A stretch of DNA of 21,264 nucleotides from CAZQRW01 sp964596115 (GCA_964596115.1 CAZQRW010000033.1:1-21264), one strand, 5' to 3'. Positions 6,755 to 14,587 are shown, counted from the stretch's first letter. The notes: generated by a model not told the origin, from the letters alone. Translations and numbers: made by a program.

Positions 6755-8566
6755 TTACAGCTTGTTGTAAATCAAGTAGATCCTGAAGCTCCTTGGAGAG
6801 CCAGGATAACCATTGTCCCCTGAGTATCCAAAAAATGTAGTATATTTCAGGTCAAAGAGGTTGTTTAATTTGAAATTAAGTAATAGAGGCCCTATCTTAT
6901 TTGATATATTCACATTTATAATACTATATGAAGGAAGGCTCTCTATCGTATCCTTTACCTCAGGCGGGAATACAGAAAAATTAGTACTTCGGTACGATTT
7001 TACCATCTTCCCTATATGTAAACACTCTATCCCAATGGAAGGTTTTATATTAAGTGTAAGCAATAATCTTAAATTTTTGTCAGGGGTATAGCAGAGATCT
7101 CTGTTAAAAAGGGAATAATGAGGGGTAAATGATGAATCGTAAAAACTGAGAGCATATACACTTTCAATCCCTTTTGTATAATCGAAACCTCCATTGATAC
7201 TCACCAATGGAGAGCTATAATTGAGCGAAAAATTAAATCCATAGATATGGGCTTTATTTATATTCTGAGGGATCCAGTTTTCATCAGGACCAATCATATC
7301 CTTTACATTTCTATAAAAACCGTTTATCGAAAGATACCTGTTTGATAGGCCCATATTAAAGGAGACTGCCTTCGCCGGTCTTAGCTCAGGGTTTGACCAG
7401 TTTGGCCAGTAAAGTTCATTGAGAGAAGGCTTCCTGTAACCAGAACCAATTGATAGGTATGGAGAAATTTTTCCTTTATATCTGATTCCTATTGTAAAAT
7501 TAGGTATACCTTTAAACGCCTTGTTGTAATCATATCTGCCCGATGTAAAAATGGAAAGATTAGAGATTTTTCTGGTATATATCAGTGAAATGTTGCTGGT
7601 CCAATCCATCTTGCCCCAGGAAATAGTGTGTAAAGATTCACTTTCTATATAGCGGTTTTTCTGGACCATTTCGATAGAATCAAGCCTGATGCCCAGCCTT
7701 ACCTCAAAATCATTTATAAAATAAGATGAATTTATACCAAGTGAATAAGTGGAGTAGACGTCATTCTCATCTACCTGATTATACGTAGTAAAATCTCTGT
7801 ATTTTGTATAAGGAAGCATTAAGGAGTATGAAAGAAATGGCTGAAAATTGATATCCTTTATTGAGACAGGTAACGAATAAAGTATGAAGAGGTCTTTCTC
7901 CCTGTTGAATTTGCTTGATACATTAGAATCACCAAAATCAGGAATGTAGTCATTTGGAACGGGACCTGGAACCCCTATCTCCTTTAAAGTGAGAAAAAGC
8001 CTATTGTTTTTGAATTGAAGATTAGAGTTGAAAAGATACCCATTGGAATTTTCTCTGAAGCCATCGAAACGTTCGTAATAAGTATTAAAACTTTTTCCCT
8101 TTACATCACTTCCTAAGTTAAGACTTCCAAAGCCGTAACTTCCACCCGAAATAGAAAGTTCTCTATTTCCTGTAATTATGTTGATAGCACTACTTACGCT
8201 GTTTCTTCCCTTAAAAACGGTTCCAGCACCTTCTACGACCTCTATTTTTTTTACAGAGTTTATGGGTATAAGGCTTAAATCAAACATACCTGTCTTTGGA
8301 TCATTAACTGGTACACCATCTATCATAATCTGGGTGTGGTTTGACCTTGCACCCATTGCCTGGACAGAAGACATAGAACCGTATGTCCCGTAGTCCATTA
8401 CATTTATTCCAGGTATGCTTTTTAACGCATTACCAATACTACTAAAATTTTTTAATTCATCGGAAGAAAATATACGCACCATAAAAGGAAGATCACTGTA
8501 CCTTTCGCCGATAACAGTGACTTCAGGTAGTTGATAAATCGATATTGATAAAAAAAGAAGAATCAT
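6755..8566 (-). CDS. btuB: TonB-dependent outer-membrane receptor, probable cobalamin transporter (BtuB-like)
   Basis: A 603-residue TonB-dependent receptor that would bring cobalamin or corrinoids across the outer membrane using TonB energy. It starts with a very short hydrophobic stretch (MILLFLSISIYQ), then PEVTVIGER, which resembles a TonB box. The plug domain follows to about residue 130, with IPGINVMDYG, QIMIDGVPVNDP and IEVVEGAGTVFKGRNSVSSAINIITG. The rest is a 22-strand-type barrel with typical motifs such as GSGYRKPSLNELYWPNWSNP and LRPAKAVSFNMG, and a C-terminal FRIYLIY strand. AGGAGG lies 5 bp before the ATG, and the ATG overlaps the ECF gene stop (ATGA). The cobalamin assignment rests on the upstream riboswitch and operon partner; the receptor fold alone does not fix the substrate. 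No terminator was seen before the dnaA promoter. Confidence 0.85.
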   Translation of the reverse strand: MILLFLSISIYQLPEVTVIGERYSDLPFMVRIFSSDELKNFSSIGNALKSIPGINVMDYGTYGSMSSVQAMGARSNHTQIMIDGVPVNDPKTGMFDLSLIPINSVKKIEVVEGAGTVFKGRNSVSSAINIITGNRELSISGGSYGFGSLNLGSDVKGKSFNTYYERFDGFRENSNGYLFNSNLQFKNNRLFLTLKEIGVPGPVPNDYIPDFGDSNVSSKFNREKDLFILYSLPVSIKDINFQPFLSYSLMLPYTKYRDFTTYNQVDENDVYSTYSLGINSSYFINDFEVRLGIRLDSIEMVQKNRYIESESLHTISWGKMDWTSNISLIYTRKISNLSIFTSGRYDYNKAFKGIPNFTIGIRYKGKISPYLSIGSGYRKPSLNELYWPNWSNPELRPAKAVSFNMGLSNRYLSINGFYRNVKDMIGPDENWIPQNINKAHIYGFNFSLNYSSPLVSINGGFDYTKGIESVYALSFYDSSFTPHYSLFNRDLCYTPDKNLRLLLTLNIKPSIGIECLHIGKMVKSYRSTNFSVFPPEVKDTIESLPSYSIINVNISNKIGPLLLNFKLNNLFDLKYTTFFGYSGDNGYPGSPRSFRIYLIYNKL

Positions 8567-9072
8567 AAAAACCTCCTTTTTACACGTTTAATGGTTAGAA
8601 ATACAATTGATCCAAAGATGAGGGTGTTTGAGATTATATGGATAAGACTGAAGGATAACCCGGCGAGGATATATGCAATGAAGGTCTTCTTTGTTGGGAA
8701 AAATATAAAACCAGCTGCACTTGTAATAATGTCATAAATGGAAGTAACGAGAAAACCAATAATGGCAAGAAAAAAAGAAGAGATTTTATCGAACCTTTTG
8801 CATAGAGCCCCAGTTATACCGATTATAATGCCCCCTATAATTTGTGAAATGAGAAGGGGAAGCGGTGAAGAACCAAGAGGATTAAAATATCCGTATATAA
8901 AAAAAGATAGGGCTCCAATAACTCCTCCTGAAAATATGTCTGTTAGATAACCCCCCAGGAAAATTGCGGTTGTTATTAATTCCACATTTGGCACAGGGGA
9001 AAGAAGATAACCAAGGCTTACAGCGAGCCCTGTAAATATGGATATGTACGCTAACTTTTTATTTTTCTCCAT
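8563..9072 (-). CDS. ECF transporter S component, probable cobalamin or precursor uptake
   Basis: A 169-residue, very hydrophobic protein with about five to six membrane segments and a basic C terminus (IKRVKRRFL), typical of the substrate-binding S-component of energy-coupling factor transporters. Family-like stretches are PNVELITTAIFLGGYLTDIF, GALSFFIYGYFNPLG and LLISQIIGGIIIGITGA. S-components work with shared ATPases and a T-component, which are not in this window. It directly follows a cobalamin riboswitch and overlaps the BtuB-like gene by 4 bp, so vitamin B12 or a corrinoid precursor is the likely ligand. The ATG lies just 5 bp after the terminator U-run, and the best Shine-Dalgarno-like bases (CAGGA) are inside the terminator stem. 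Confidence 0.8.
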   Translation of the reverse strand: MEKNKKLAYISIFTGLAVSLGYLLSPVPNVELITTAIFLGGYLTDIFSGGVIGALSFFIYGYFNPLGSSPLPLLISQIIGGIIIGITGALCKRFDKISSFFLAIIGFLVTSIYDIITSAAGFIFFPTKKTFIAYILAGLSFSLIHIISNTLIFGSIVFLTIKRVKRRFL

Positions 9073-9077
9073 AACCT

Positions 9078-9104
9078 AAAAAATCCTGCCCCGCGGGCAG
9101 GATT
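9078..9104 (-). terminator. Riboswitch expression-platform terminator
   Basis: A perfect 10-bp stem (AATCCTGCCC / GGGCAGGATT, 9082-9104) with a 3-nt loop and a short U-run on the minus strand, placed between the cobalamin aptamer and the ECF gene. It is a textbook intrinsic terminator. Because it ends 5 bp before the ATG and contains CAGGA, it may also hide the ribosome binding site. Confidence 0.85.
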
Positions 9105-9123
9105 GTAAAGGTAATTTTGAACC

Positions 9124-9303
9124 TTAACCCCCCCTCGGAGGTATCGGCACTCCTCTGCTTGAGATATCCTGACTTATGGCCTACCTACTCTCCACGCCTT
9201 CCCGTCAAAAAACGACAGTGGCCAGTGTGGATTTCGTTGCCAAATACAGTAGCGGGGCTGTGGCGGATTTTCACCGCTCTTCCCTCACAACAGAGGCTAT
9301 GTC
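9124..9303 (-). promoter_or_regulatory. Cobalamin (adenosylcobalamin-type) riboswitch
   Basis: Read on the minus strand this leader holds the conserved cobalamin aptamer pieces in order: GAGGGAA, GGTGAAAATCC (9275-9265), GCCCCGCTACTGT (9258-9246), GGAAGGC, and the B12-box-like AAGTCAGGATATC (9175-9163). The ends can pair as P1 (UAGCCUC near 9302 with GAGGGGGGGUUA near 9125). A terminator hairpin follows. On binding the cofactor it should shut off the ECF/BtuB operon. The predicted transcription start (about 9304) falls directly at the aptamer 5' end. Confidence 0.93.
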
Positions 9304-9310
9304 AATATCT

Positions 9311-9338
9311 ATTTTAAAGGCAAAGAAAATTTTGTCAA
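9311..9338 (-). promoter_or_regulatory. Promoter of the B12 uptake operon
   Basis: Minus strand TTGACA (9338 to 9333), a 16-bp spacer and TAAAAT (9316 to 9311). Transcription would start at about 9304, the first base of the riboswitch. Confidence 0.75.
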
Positions 9339-9648
9339 GTAAAAGATTTGCCTCATTAAAAATCAACACGAAAATAGTAAAATATATCTCCAAAAAAGGA
9401 GGTATAAGAAAGCGAAGAAGGGAAGACGAAGCATGAAGAAGGAATAATGGAAGAACACCCTCCCTTAATCCATCCCATCAAGAGAGGGAAACTTCCTCTC
9501 CATGTAAGAAAGAAGGGTATAAGAATGGATACAGAAAAGAGACTTGCAAAAAGACTTGATTTCCTAAAAAAATCAACCCTTAATTCCTTCATTCTTACCT
9601 CCCATAATGTGATATTTTTTTATAATAATAACAATATAGAGAATAAGG
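9339..9648. other. 310-bp stretch without a convincing gene
   Basis: Purine-rich sequence on the plus strand with repeated AGAAAG/GAAGAAGG tracts. An AGGAGG at 9399-9404 has no start codon at a suitable distance. The longer open frames here (plus 9447-9710, minus 9356-9592) have biased, low-complexity composition and no start signals. A 7-bp inverted repeat TTGATTT/AAATCAA near 9558-9577 and a T-run near 9614-9620 are the only structures seen. It separates two divergent promoters. Confidence 0.5.
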
Positions 9649-9676
9649 TTGACAAAAATATATTAATATCTAAAAT
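9649..9676 (+). promoter_or_regulatory. Promoter giving a predicted leaderless transcript
   Basis: TTGACA at 9649-9654, a 16-bp spacer and TAAAAT at 9671-9676. Six bases separate the -10 from ATG 9683, so the expected transcription start is the start codon itself. Confidence 0.7.
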
Positions 9677-9682
9677 AAATTT

Positions 9683-9964
9683 ATGGGGTTTATTATTTTA
9701 TTTGTGTTAATTTCTCAGAGCGATATGTTGAGCGGGGATACCGGTAGTATGCTGGTTCAATATAAAGAAGAGGAGAAAGATACATTTAAGGATAGTGTTG
9801 AAAGAAGGCTTAAAGCATCCGAAAAACTGGATACAAAAAATGCAAGAAAGACTGCTATTAGCAGGAGAGTAGGGGTTGCGTTTTCAGTTTCTTTAATAAT
9901 ACTCGTTTTTTTAATTGTGGCAGTTGTGTGGATAAGAAGATGGTACTACGTATATTATCGGTGA
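9683..9964 (+). CDS. Small membrane protein, function unknown
   Basis: A 93-residue protein with a short hydrophobic N terminus (MGFIILFVLISQ), a charged helical middle (VQYKEEEKDTFKDSVERRLK, residues about 25-60, possible coiled coil) and one clear membrane segment at about 65-85 (VAFSVSLIILVFLIVAVVWI) with a basic aromatic tail RRWYYVYYR. The N terminus is either a minimal signal sequence or a first membrane anchor. The ATG at 9683 has no ribosome binding site and coincides with the predicted transcription start. An outer-membrane barrel candidate follows after 60 bp and may share the transcript. No family recognised. Confidence 0.6.
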   Translation: MGFIILFVLISQSDMLSGDTGSMLVQYKEEEKDTFKDSVERRLKASEKLDTKNARKTAISRRVGVAFSVSLIILVFLIVAVVWIRRWYYVYYR

Positions 9965-10024
9965 GCCTGACAAAACAGGTTATAAACAATATCCATCTTT
10001 GGTCAAGGGACAATTAAATCAACA

Positions 10025-11164
10025 ATGATATTCCTTTTTCTCTTTAATATAAATCAGATAGAAGACATAAATTCGCTTTATCTTATGGATAAAAGCATAG
10101 GTTTTTTTCCTTACAATTGGGTCGAGGAGTATATATCGAGTAGAGACGGAATCCAAACATCCCAGGGGTGTCTTGATATCGAGAGATGGTATCAGGTTTA
10201 TAATGGAAAAGTGAGGATGGATATTGGCACGCATGCAAATTTCTACTATTATTTTTATAAACTTGATGACTACAATTTTCATATTGAGACCCATAGATTT
10301 GATCTGGATATTACACCCCCTCCCTATATTATCACACTCACGATTTCCCCTAACTGTTTGAAGGTATATGATTTTTTGGGTTTAGGATTTGGTCTATGGA
10401 AAAATGCGAAGAGAAATTTAAGGTTGTTTTTAAAGGTGAAGGATTTTGATCACAACTACGCAATAAGTAGGGTCCATAAAGATACCATACAGGATCCATA
10501 CCTAATTTTTCCATTTCAACTTAACATAGTAGGGAACTATTTTTTTCACAGCGGGTTTATCAACTTTAATATAAACAAAGGTTTCCTTTCAAAAAAGAAA
10601 ATCTCCTTTAGAGACATTTTACTTGGTTTTGAATATAGAAGTGAAGATGAGGCTGAACTTCACTTTTATAACAAATTTAATATATATGTAGATTTCTATT
10701 TATTCGCAGAATATAGAGGATATAGTTCTGCATCAGATATATTTAGTCATCCGTCCGCAGAAACATTGAAATCCTTATTTATTCAGCCAACGGGAAGCAT
10801 AATAATTTTGCATAAAGAATTTTATATTGGCCTACCCCTGTATTATAAATTTTATCATAGTGATTCATCATTATACAGAAAATGGATGTATGGATTTAGT
10901 CTTGACTATAAATTTTCAATATATAATTGGGCAAAGATGTCTGTAGGATTCCAGAAAGGTTGGAGGGAGAGGTGGATTGAGGGGATTTATTATGGTGGAG
11001 GAAACGGGGATAGGGAGAGTAGATTAATAATCGGTCTTGATTTGTTGTTCTTAAAGAAAACGCGCTTCAGGATAATTGAAGGGATAGAACTTGACGGTTT
11101 CCCTCAGAATACAATTCGTCACCCCCATAACCATACATTTGTTTCACTGCAGTATACACCTTGA
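10025..11164 (+). CDS. Putative outer-membrane beta-barrel protein, function unknown
   Basis: A 379-residue protein dominated by alternating aromatic and polar stretches (for example NKFNIYVDFYLFAEYRGYSS and LPLYYKFYHSDSSLYRKWMY) ending HTFVSLQYTP, the look of an outer-membrane barrel of perhaps 14-16 strands. It begins with a minimal hydrophobic leader (MIFLFLFNINQ) without basic residues. The start is uncertain: AAGGGA lies 14 bp upstream, farther than usual. It probably shares a transcript with the small membrane gene 60 bp upstream. The NikR gene follows after 21 bp, so a link to nickel is possible, but nothing in the protein shows this. Confidence 0.6.
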   Translation: MIFLFLFNINQIEDINSLYLMDKSIGFFPYNWVEEYISSRDGIQTSQGCLDIERWYQVYNGKVRMDIGTHANFYYYFYKLDDYNFHIETHRFDLDITPPPYIITLTISPNCLKVYDFLGLGFGLWKNAKRNLRLFLKVKDFDHNYAISRVHKDTIQDPYLIFPFQLNIVGNYFFHSGFINFNINKGFLSKKKISFRDILLGFEYRSEDEAELHFYNKFNIYVDFYLFAEYRGYSSASDIFSHPSAETLKSLFIQPTGSIIILHKEFYIGLPLYYKFYHSDSSLYRKWMYGFSLDYKFSIYNWAKMSVGFQKGWRERWIEGIYYGGGNGDRESRLIIGLDLLFLKKTRFRIIEGIELDGFPQNTIRHPHNHTFVSLQYTP

Positions 11165-11185
11165 TAAAATAGAAAGGAGGGGAAA

Positions 11186-11620
11186 ATGGACAGAAGAAAA
11201 AAAGAAACGAAACGGTTCGGTGTCTCTATGTCTTTAGGGCTATTGAAAGATTTCGATGATTTTATAAATTCGAGAAGGTACAAAAACCGTTCTGAAGCAA
11301 TAAGAGACCTTATAAGGGAAAAATTAGTGTTAGAAAAGGAATGGAAAGATAAGAATGAAAATGTCATTGGTGTCCTTGTTATAGTTTATGATCATGAGGT
11401 AAGGGAGCTTTCATCAGATTTAACAAGGGCACAGCACCTACATTACAAAGAGATTATTTCTACTCTTCATATACATATAGATAAGAAAAATTGTCTTGAA
11501 GTCATCGTTATTAAGGGGAAACCTGATAAAGTAAAAAAAATCTCAGACGACATCGGTTCGACAAAGGGAGTAAAGTTTACACAGCTTGCGCCTGCAACAA
11601 CAGGAGGAAAAATATTTTAA
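11186..11620 (+). CDS. nikR: Nickel-responsive transcriptional regulator NikR
   Basis: A 144-residue NikR. Residues about 8-50 are a ribbon-helix-helix DNA-binding domain (RFGVSMSLGLLKDFDDFI, then YKNRSEAIRDLIREKL). Residues about 60-135 are the ACT-like nickel-sensing domain with all four high-affinity nickel ligands: His84 in QHLHY, His95 and His97 in LHIHI, Cys103, matching E. coli His76, His87, His89 and Cys95 in identity and spacing. AGGAGG lies 7 bp before the ATG. No nickel transporter, hydrogenase or urease gene is present. It is followed after 12 bp by an aconitase-type swivel gene, so it may be cotranscribed with metabolic genes. A TAAAAT at 11165-11170 could be a -10, but no matching -35 was found. 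Confidence 0.9.
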   Translation: MDRRKKETKRFGVSMSLGLLKDFDDFINSRRYKNRSEAIRDLIREKLVLEKEWKDKNENVIGVLVIVYDHEVRELSSDLTRAQHLHYKEIISTLHIHIDKKNCLEVIVIKGKPDKVKKISDDIGSTKGVKFTQLAPATTGGKIF

Positions 11621-11632
11621 AAGGGAGGATAT

Positions 11633-12139
11633 ATGGAAAAAATACTAAAAGGAAGGGTTTTTAAGTACGGAGATGATGTAAATACAGATGTTATTTTTCC
11701 TGGTAAATACACGTATAAACAGATGGATGAAGAAGAGATGGCTTCACATGCACTTGAGGATCTTGACTCGGAATTCCATAAGAAGGTTAATAAGGGTGAT
11801 TTTATTGTGGCAGGGAAGAATTTTGGCATGGGCTCATCGAGGGAACAGGCAGTTAAAGCGGTAAAATATGCTGGCATTACTGCTATAATAGCAAAATCAT
11901 TTTCAAGGATTTACTTCAGAAATTGTATAAATAATGGTCTTCTTCCAATAGAGTCTACAGAGGCTTCTGATAATATTGTGGATGGTGAAGAAATTACCAT
12001 TGATCTTGATAGGGGTAAGATTATTTCAAAAAAAGGTGAATTTAGGCTACCACATTTTCCTGACAAGGTGATGGAGATTCTGGAGGCGGGGGGGCTCATA
12101 CAGTATACAAGAAAAAGGATTTGCCCTGAAGAAGAATGA
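11633..12139 (+). CDS. Aconitase/LeuD-type small (swivel) subunit 1
   Basis: A 168-residue swivel-domain subunit of the split aconitase superfamily (3-isopropylmalate dehydratase, homoaconitase and relatives), which pairs with a [4Fe-4S] large subunit. Seen: GDDVNTDVIFPGKYTYKQM, GKNFGMGSSREQAVKAVKYA (the GSSRE substrate-binding loop), FSRIYFRNCINNGLLPI and a C-terminal EAGGLIQY. GGGAGG lies 4 bp before the ATG. The specificity loop reads GKYTYK, not the YLVY of isopropylmalate isomerases or the YLRT of archaeal homoaconitases (family knowledge), so the substrate is open. It follows nikR by 12 bp and is separated from the dehydrogenase by a promoter. The matching large subunit is probably the gene at 13334. 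Confidence 0.82.
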   Translation: MEKILKGRVFKYGDDVNTDVIFPGKYTYKQMDEEEMASHALEDLDSEFHKKVNKGDFIVAGKNFGMGSSREQAVKAVKYAGITAIIAKSFSRIYFRNCINNGLLPIESTEASDNIVDGEEITIDLDRGKIISKKGEFRLPHFPDKVMEILEAGGLIQYTRKRICPEEE

Positions 12140-12170
12140 TAGGGCTGGTATATTAAGCAGAGGATTTTTG

Positions 12171-12198
12171 TTGACAAAGGGTGAGAAATTCTTAGAAT
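12171..12198 (+). promoter_or_regulatory. Promoter of the dehydrogenase-aconitase genes
   Basis: TTGACA at 12171-12176, a 16-bp spacer and TAGAAT at 12193-12198. The predicted start near 12205 leaves a roughly 15-nt leader containing the ribosome binding site AGGAGG. Confidence 0.65.
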
Positions 12199-12219
12199 AA
12201 GCGAAAATAGGAGGTATAT

Positions 12220-13341
12220 ATGCCGAAATACAGGATAGCAGTCCTGCCAGGGGATGGGGTTGGTAAGGATGTAATTGATGCAGCAATGATTGTACTAAAA
12301 AGAATAAATCTCGATGCAGAATACAAGTATGGTGACGTAGGATGGGAGTTGTGGAAGAAAGAAGGTAATCCACTTCCAGATAGAACAATTCAACTTCTCA
12401 AAAGCACAGATTGTGCCCTTTTTGGTGCTATTACATCGAAACCAAGAGATGAGGCACAAAAGGAACTATCCCCTGCGCTTCAGGGTAAGGGATATGAATA
12501 CTTCAGTCCCATTGTGGCAATGAGACAATTACTTGATCTCTATGTAAATCTCCGACCCGCCAGGGCATTCAAAGGAAACCCCTTAAATTACAGGGATGAT
12601 ATCGATCTTGTAATATTCAGAGAGAATACAGAGGGTCTCTATAGTGGAGTAGAGTTCAACCCTGTTCCGAAGGAAGTAAAAGAGGTTTTATTAAAAAACC
12701 ACAAAAGAATGCAGAGGTTTAAGGATGTTCCCGATAGTGAATTAGCTATATCTTTGAGGATATTTACGAGGAAGGCATGTGATAGAATAGTCAGGGCTGC
12801 CTTTGAATATGCAAAGAAGACTGGAAGAAAAAGGGTGACTATTGTTGAGAAGCCCAATGTCATTAGAGAGACATCCGGTATGATGGTAAGGATAGCGAGA
12901 GAAATATCAAGAGAATATTCAGAAATTCGTTACGATGAGGCTAATGTAGATGCTATGGCAATGTGGCTTATAAAGAATCCCCAGGATTACTCCGTTCTTG
13001 TCTCTTCAAATATGTTTGGTGATATTATCTCTGACCTTTCTTCCCAGCTCGTAGGAGGTCTTGGTTTTGCCTCAGCTGCAAATATTGGGAATAATTATGC
13101 TATTTTTGAGCCGACACATGGATCTGCCCCAAAGTATGCAGGTCAGTACAAAGTAAACCCCATTGCCACAATTCTCGCTGTAAAATTGATGCTTGAATAC
13201 CTTGGCGAAAATGAGAAAGCAGAAAGGCTGGAAAGAGCGGTGGCTGAAACTATTGAAGAGGGTAAAATAAAAACCTATGACATTGGAGGGGATAACACTA
13301 CCCTGGAAGTAGCCGAGGAGATTGCCAGAAATTATGGGTAA
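12220..13341 (+). CDS. Isocitrate/isopropylmalate-family beta-decarboxylating dehydrogenase, NAD-type
   Basis: A 373-residue member of the isocitrate/isopropylmalate/homoisocitrate dehydrogenase family, which oxidises and decarboxylates a 2-hydroxyacid with Mg and NAD(P). Seen: N-terminal AVLPGDGVGKDVIDAA, substrate segment YFSPIVAMRQLLDLYVNLRP, catalytic Tyr in FRENTEGLYSGVEF, Lys in VEKPNVIRETSGM, metal-binding SSNMFGDIISDLSSQLVGGL, and C-terminal EPTHGSAPKYAGQYKVNPIA. By alignment in my head, the Ser before PIVAMRQ lines up with E. coli IDH Ser113, while the Asn115 position is Ile. The LDLYVNLRP style is nearer IDH/homoisocitrate enzymes than LeuB. The NADP-binding Lys/Tyr pair is absent, so NAD is likely. 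The gene overlaps the aconitase large subunit by 8 bp, supporting sequential steps. The exact substrate is not decided. Confidence 0.85.
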   Translation: MPKYRIAVLPGDGVGKDVIDAAMIVLKRINLDAEYKYGDVGWELWKKEGNPLPDRTIQLLKSTDCALFGAITSKPRDEAQKELSPALQGKGYEYFSPIVAMRQLLDLYVNLRPARAFKGNPLNYRDDIDLVIFRENTEGLYSGVEFNPVPKEVKEVLLKNHKRMQRFKDVPDSELAISLRIFTRKACDRIVRAAFEYAKKTGRKRVTIVEKPNVIRETSGMMVRIAREISREYSEIRYDEANVDAMAMWLIKNPQDYSVLVSSNMFGDIISDLSSQLVGGLGFASAANIGNNYAIFEPTHGSAPKYAGQYKVNPIATILAVKLMLEYLGENEKAERLERAVAETIEEGKIKTYDIGGDNTTLEVAEEIARNYG

Positions 13342-14587
13342 GACCATTATTGAGAAAATATTCGCAACACATACCAGAGATGTAGTTGAAGCCGGAAATA
13401 TCATCTGGCTTGATATTGATGTCAGGAGTGCAAGGGATTTTGGGGGACCAAACGTGGTGAAGAATTATGAAGAACACTACAACGACACCCCTGTAGCAGA
13501 TCCAGAGAGGACATTCTTTACTTTTGACCTTGTTGCACCTGCCAAAACAATAAAATATGCAATAAATCAATCCCTGTGCAGGAATTTCGCAAAAAAGCAC
13601 GATATCAAGGTCTTCGATGTGGATGCAGGTATTGGCTCTCATATACTTATGGAAGAGGGATACATTATTCCTGGCAGTACTGCAGTGGGAACGGATAGTC
13701 ATTACAACATTGTAGGTGCAGTTGGTGGGTTTGGACAGGGTATGGGTGACATGGATATTACTTTTGTTTTTAAAACAGGTAAAACCTGGTTTGAAGTTCC
13801 TTCCACGGTAAGAATAAATATAGAAGGAGAATATAAATTTCCTGTTACTGCAAAGGATCTAACCCTGTACATTCTAAAGATAATAAAGACAGAATTTGGA
13901 CTTGGGAAGGCGATTGAATTTTATGGTGATGCAGTTGAATCTTTACCACTATATGGCAGAATAACCCTTCTTTCGATGGTTACAGAAATGGGAGGAATAA
14001 TAGGGTATATTCCCTTTACAGATAAAACAATTCAAGAGATAAAGAAATTTACAGGTGTTGGTGAGTTTCCTATATATTATACAGACATAGATGCAAAATA
14101 TGAAAGAGAAATTACTATAGATATATCGGGCATAAAACCCCAGGTGGCAGCACCTCCTTATCCCCATAATGTAATTGATGTGGACGAGTTAAGTGATGTT
14201 AAGGTAGACCTTATATATATAGGCTCCTGTACAAATGGAAGGAGAGAAGACATAGAAGAGGCTGCAAAGATTCTAAAGGGAAGAAAGGTAAAGGAGGGAA
14301 CCGTTTTAAGCATTGCACCTGCAACAAAAAGGGTTTATCGTGAGCTTTTGTTGGAGGGTGTTATTAACGATCTCTTTGAGGCGGGAGCAATTATTATGAA
14401 TCCAAGTTGTGCAGGTTGTGCAGAAGGTCACATTGGATTGACAGGTGAAGGAGAGGTTTCGCTCAATACATCTAATAGAAATTATCCGGGAAAACAAGGA
14501 AAAGGGAAGACATTTCTTGTATCTCCTGTTGTTGCAGCCGCTTCTGCCATTAAAGGCAGGATTACAAATCCGGAGGAGATACTATGA
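13334..14587 (+). CDS. Aconitase/LeuC-type [4Fe-4S] large subunit
   Basis: A 417-residue catalytic subunit of the split aconitase superfamily, which dehydrates and rehydrates a hydroxyacid through a [4Fe-4S] cluster. Cluster ligands are visible: Cys299 in GSCTNGR, and Cys359 and Cys362 in NPSCAGCAEGHIG. Other family motifs are VGTDSHYNIVGAVGGFGQGM and LNTSNRNYPGKQG, and the N-terminal MGKTIIEKIF is typical of LeuC. I chose ATG 13334 over TTG 13322 because the TTG lies only 2 bp after the GAGGAG, and relatives start MGKT. The segment DVRSARDFGGPNVVKNYEE differs from ordinary bacterial LeuC. It overlaps the dehydrogenase by 8 bp and the second swivel gene by 4 bp (ATGA), so the three are an operon. 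Substrate (citrate, homocitrate, isopropylmalate or a methylated malate) is unresolved. Confidence 0.85.
   Translation: MGKTIIEKIFATHTRDVVEAGNIIWLDIDVRSARDFGGPNVVKNYEEHYNDTPVADPERTFFTFDLVAPAKTIKYAINQSLCRNFAKKHDIKVFDVDAGIGSHILMEEGYIIPGSTAVGTDSHYNIVGAVGGFGQGMGDMDITFVFKTGKTWFEVPSTVRINIEGEYKFPVTAKDLTLYILKIIKTEFGLGKAIEFYGDAVESLPLYGRITLLSMVTEMGGIIGYIPFTDKTIQEIKKFTGVGEFPIYYTDIDAKYEREITIDISGIKPQVAAPPYPHNVIDVDELSDVKVDLIYIGSCTNGRREDIEEAAKILKGRKVKEGTVLSIAPATKRVYRELLLEGVINDLFEAGAIIMNPSCAGCAEGHIGLTGEGEVSLNTSNRNYPGKQGKGKTFLVSPVVAAASAIKGRITNPEEIL

Noticed and set aside
9117..9436. Open frames on the plus strand across 9117-9436
   Set aside because: They run antisense through the cobalamin riboswitch and have no start signals or protein-like composition.
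9447..9710. 87-codon plus frame and the overlapping 78-codon minus frame
   Set aside because: Biased low-complexity composition, no ribosome binding site, and the plus frame runs over the promoter and start of the 9683 gene.
9965..9984. CCTG/CAGG hairpin after the small membrane gene
   Set aside because: A 4-bp stem without a T-run is too weak to call a terminator.
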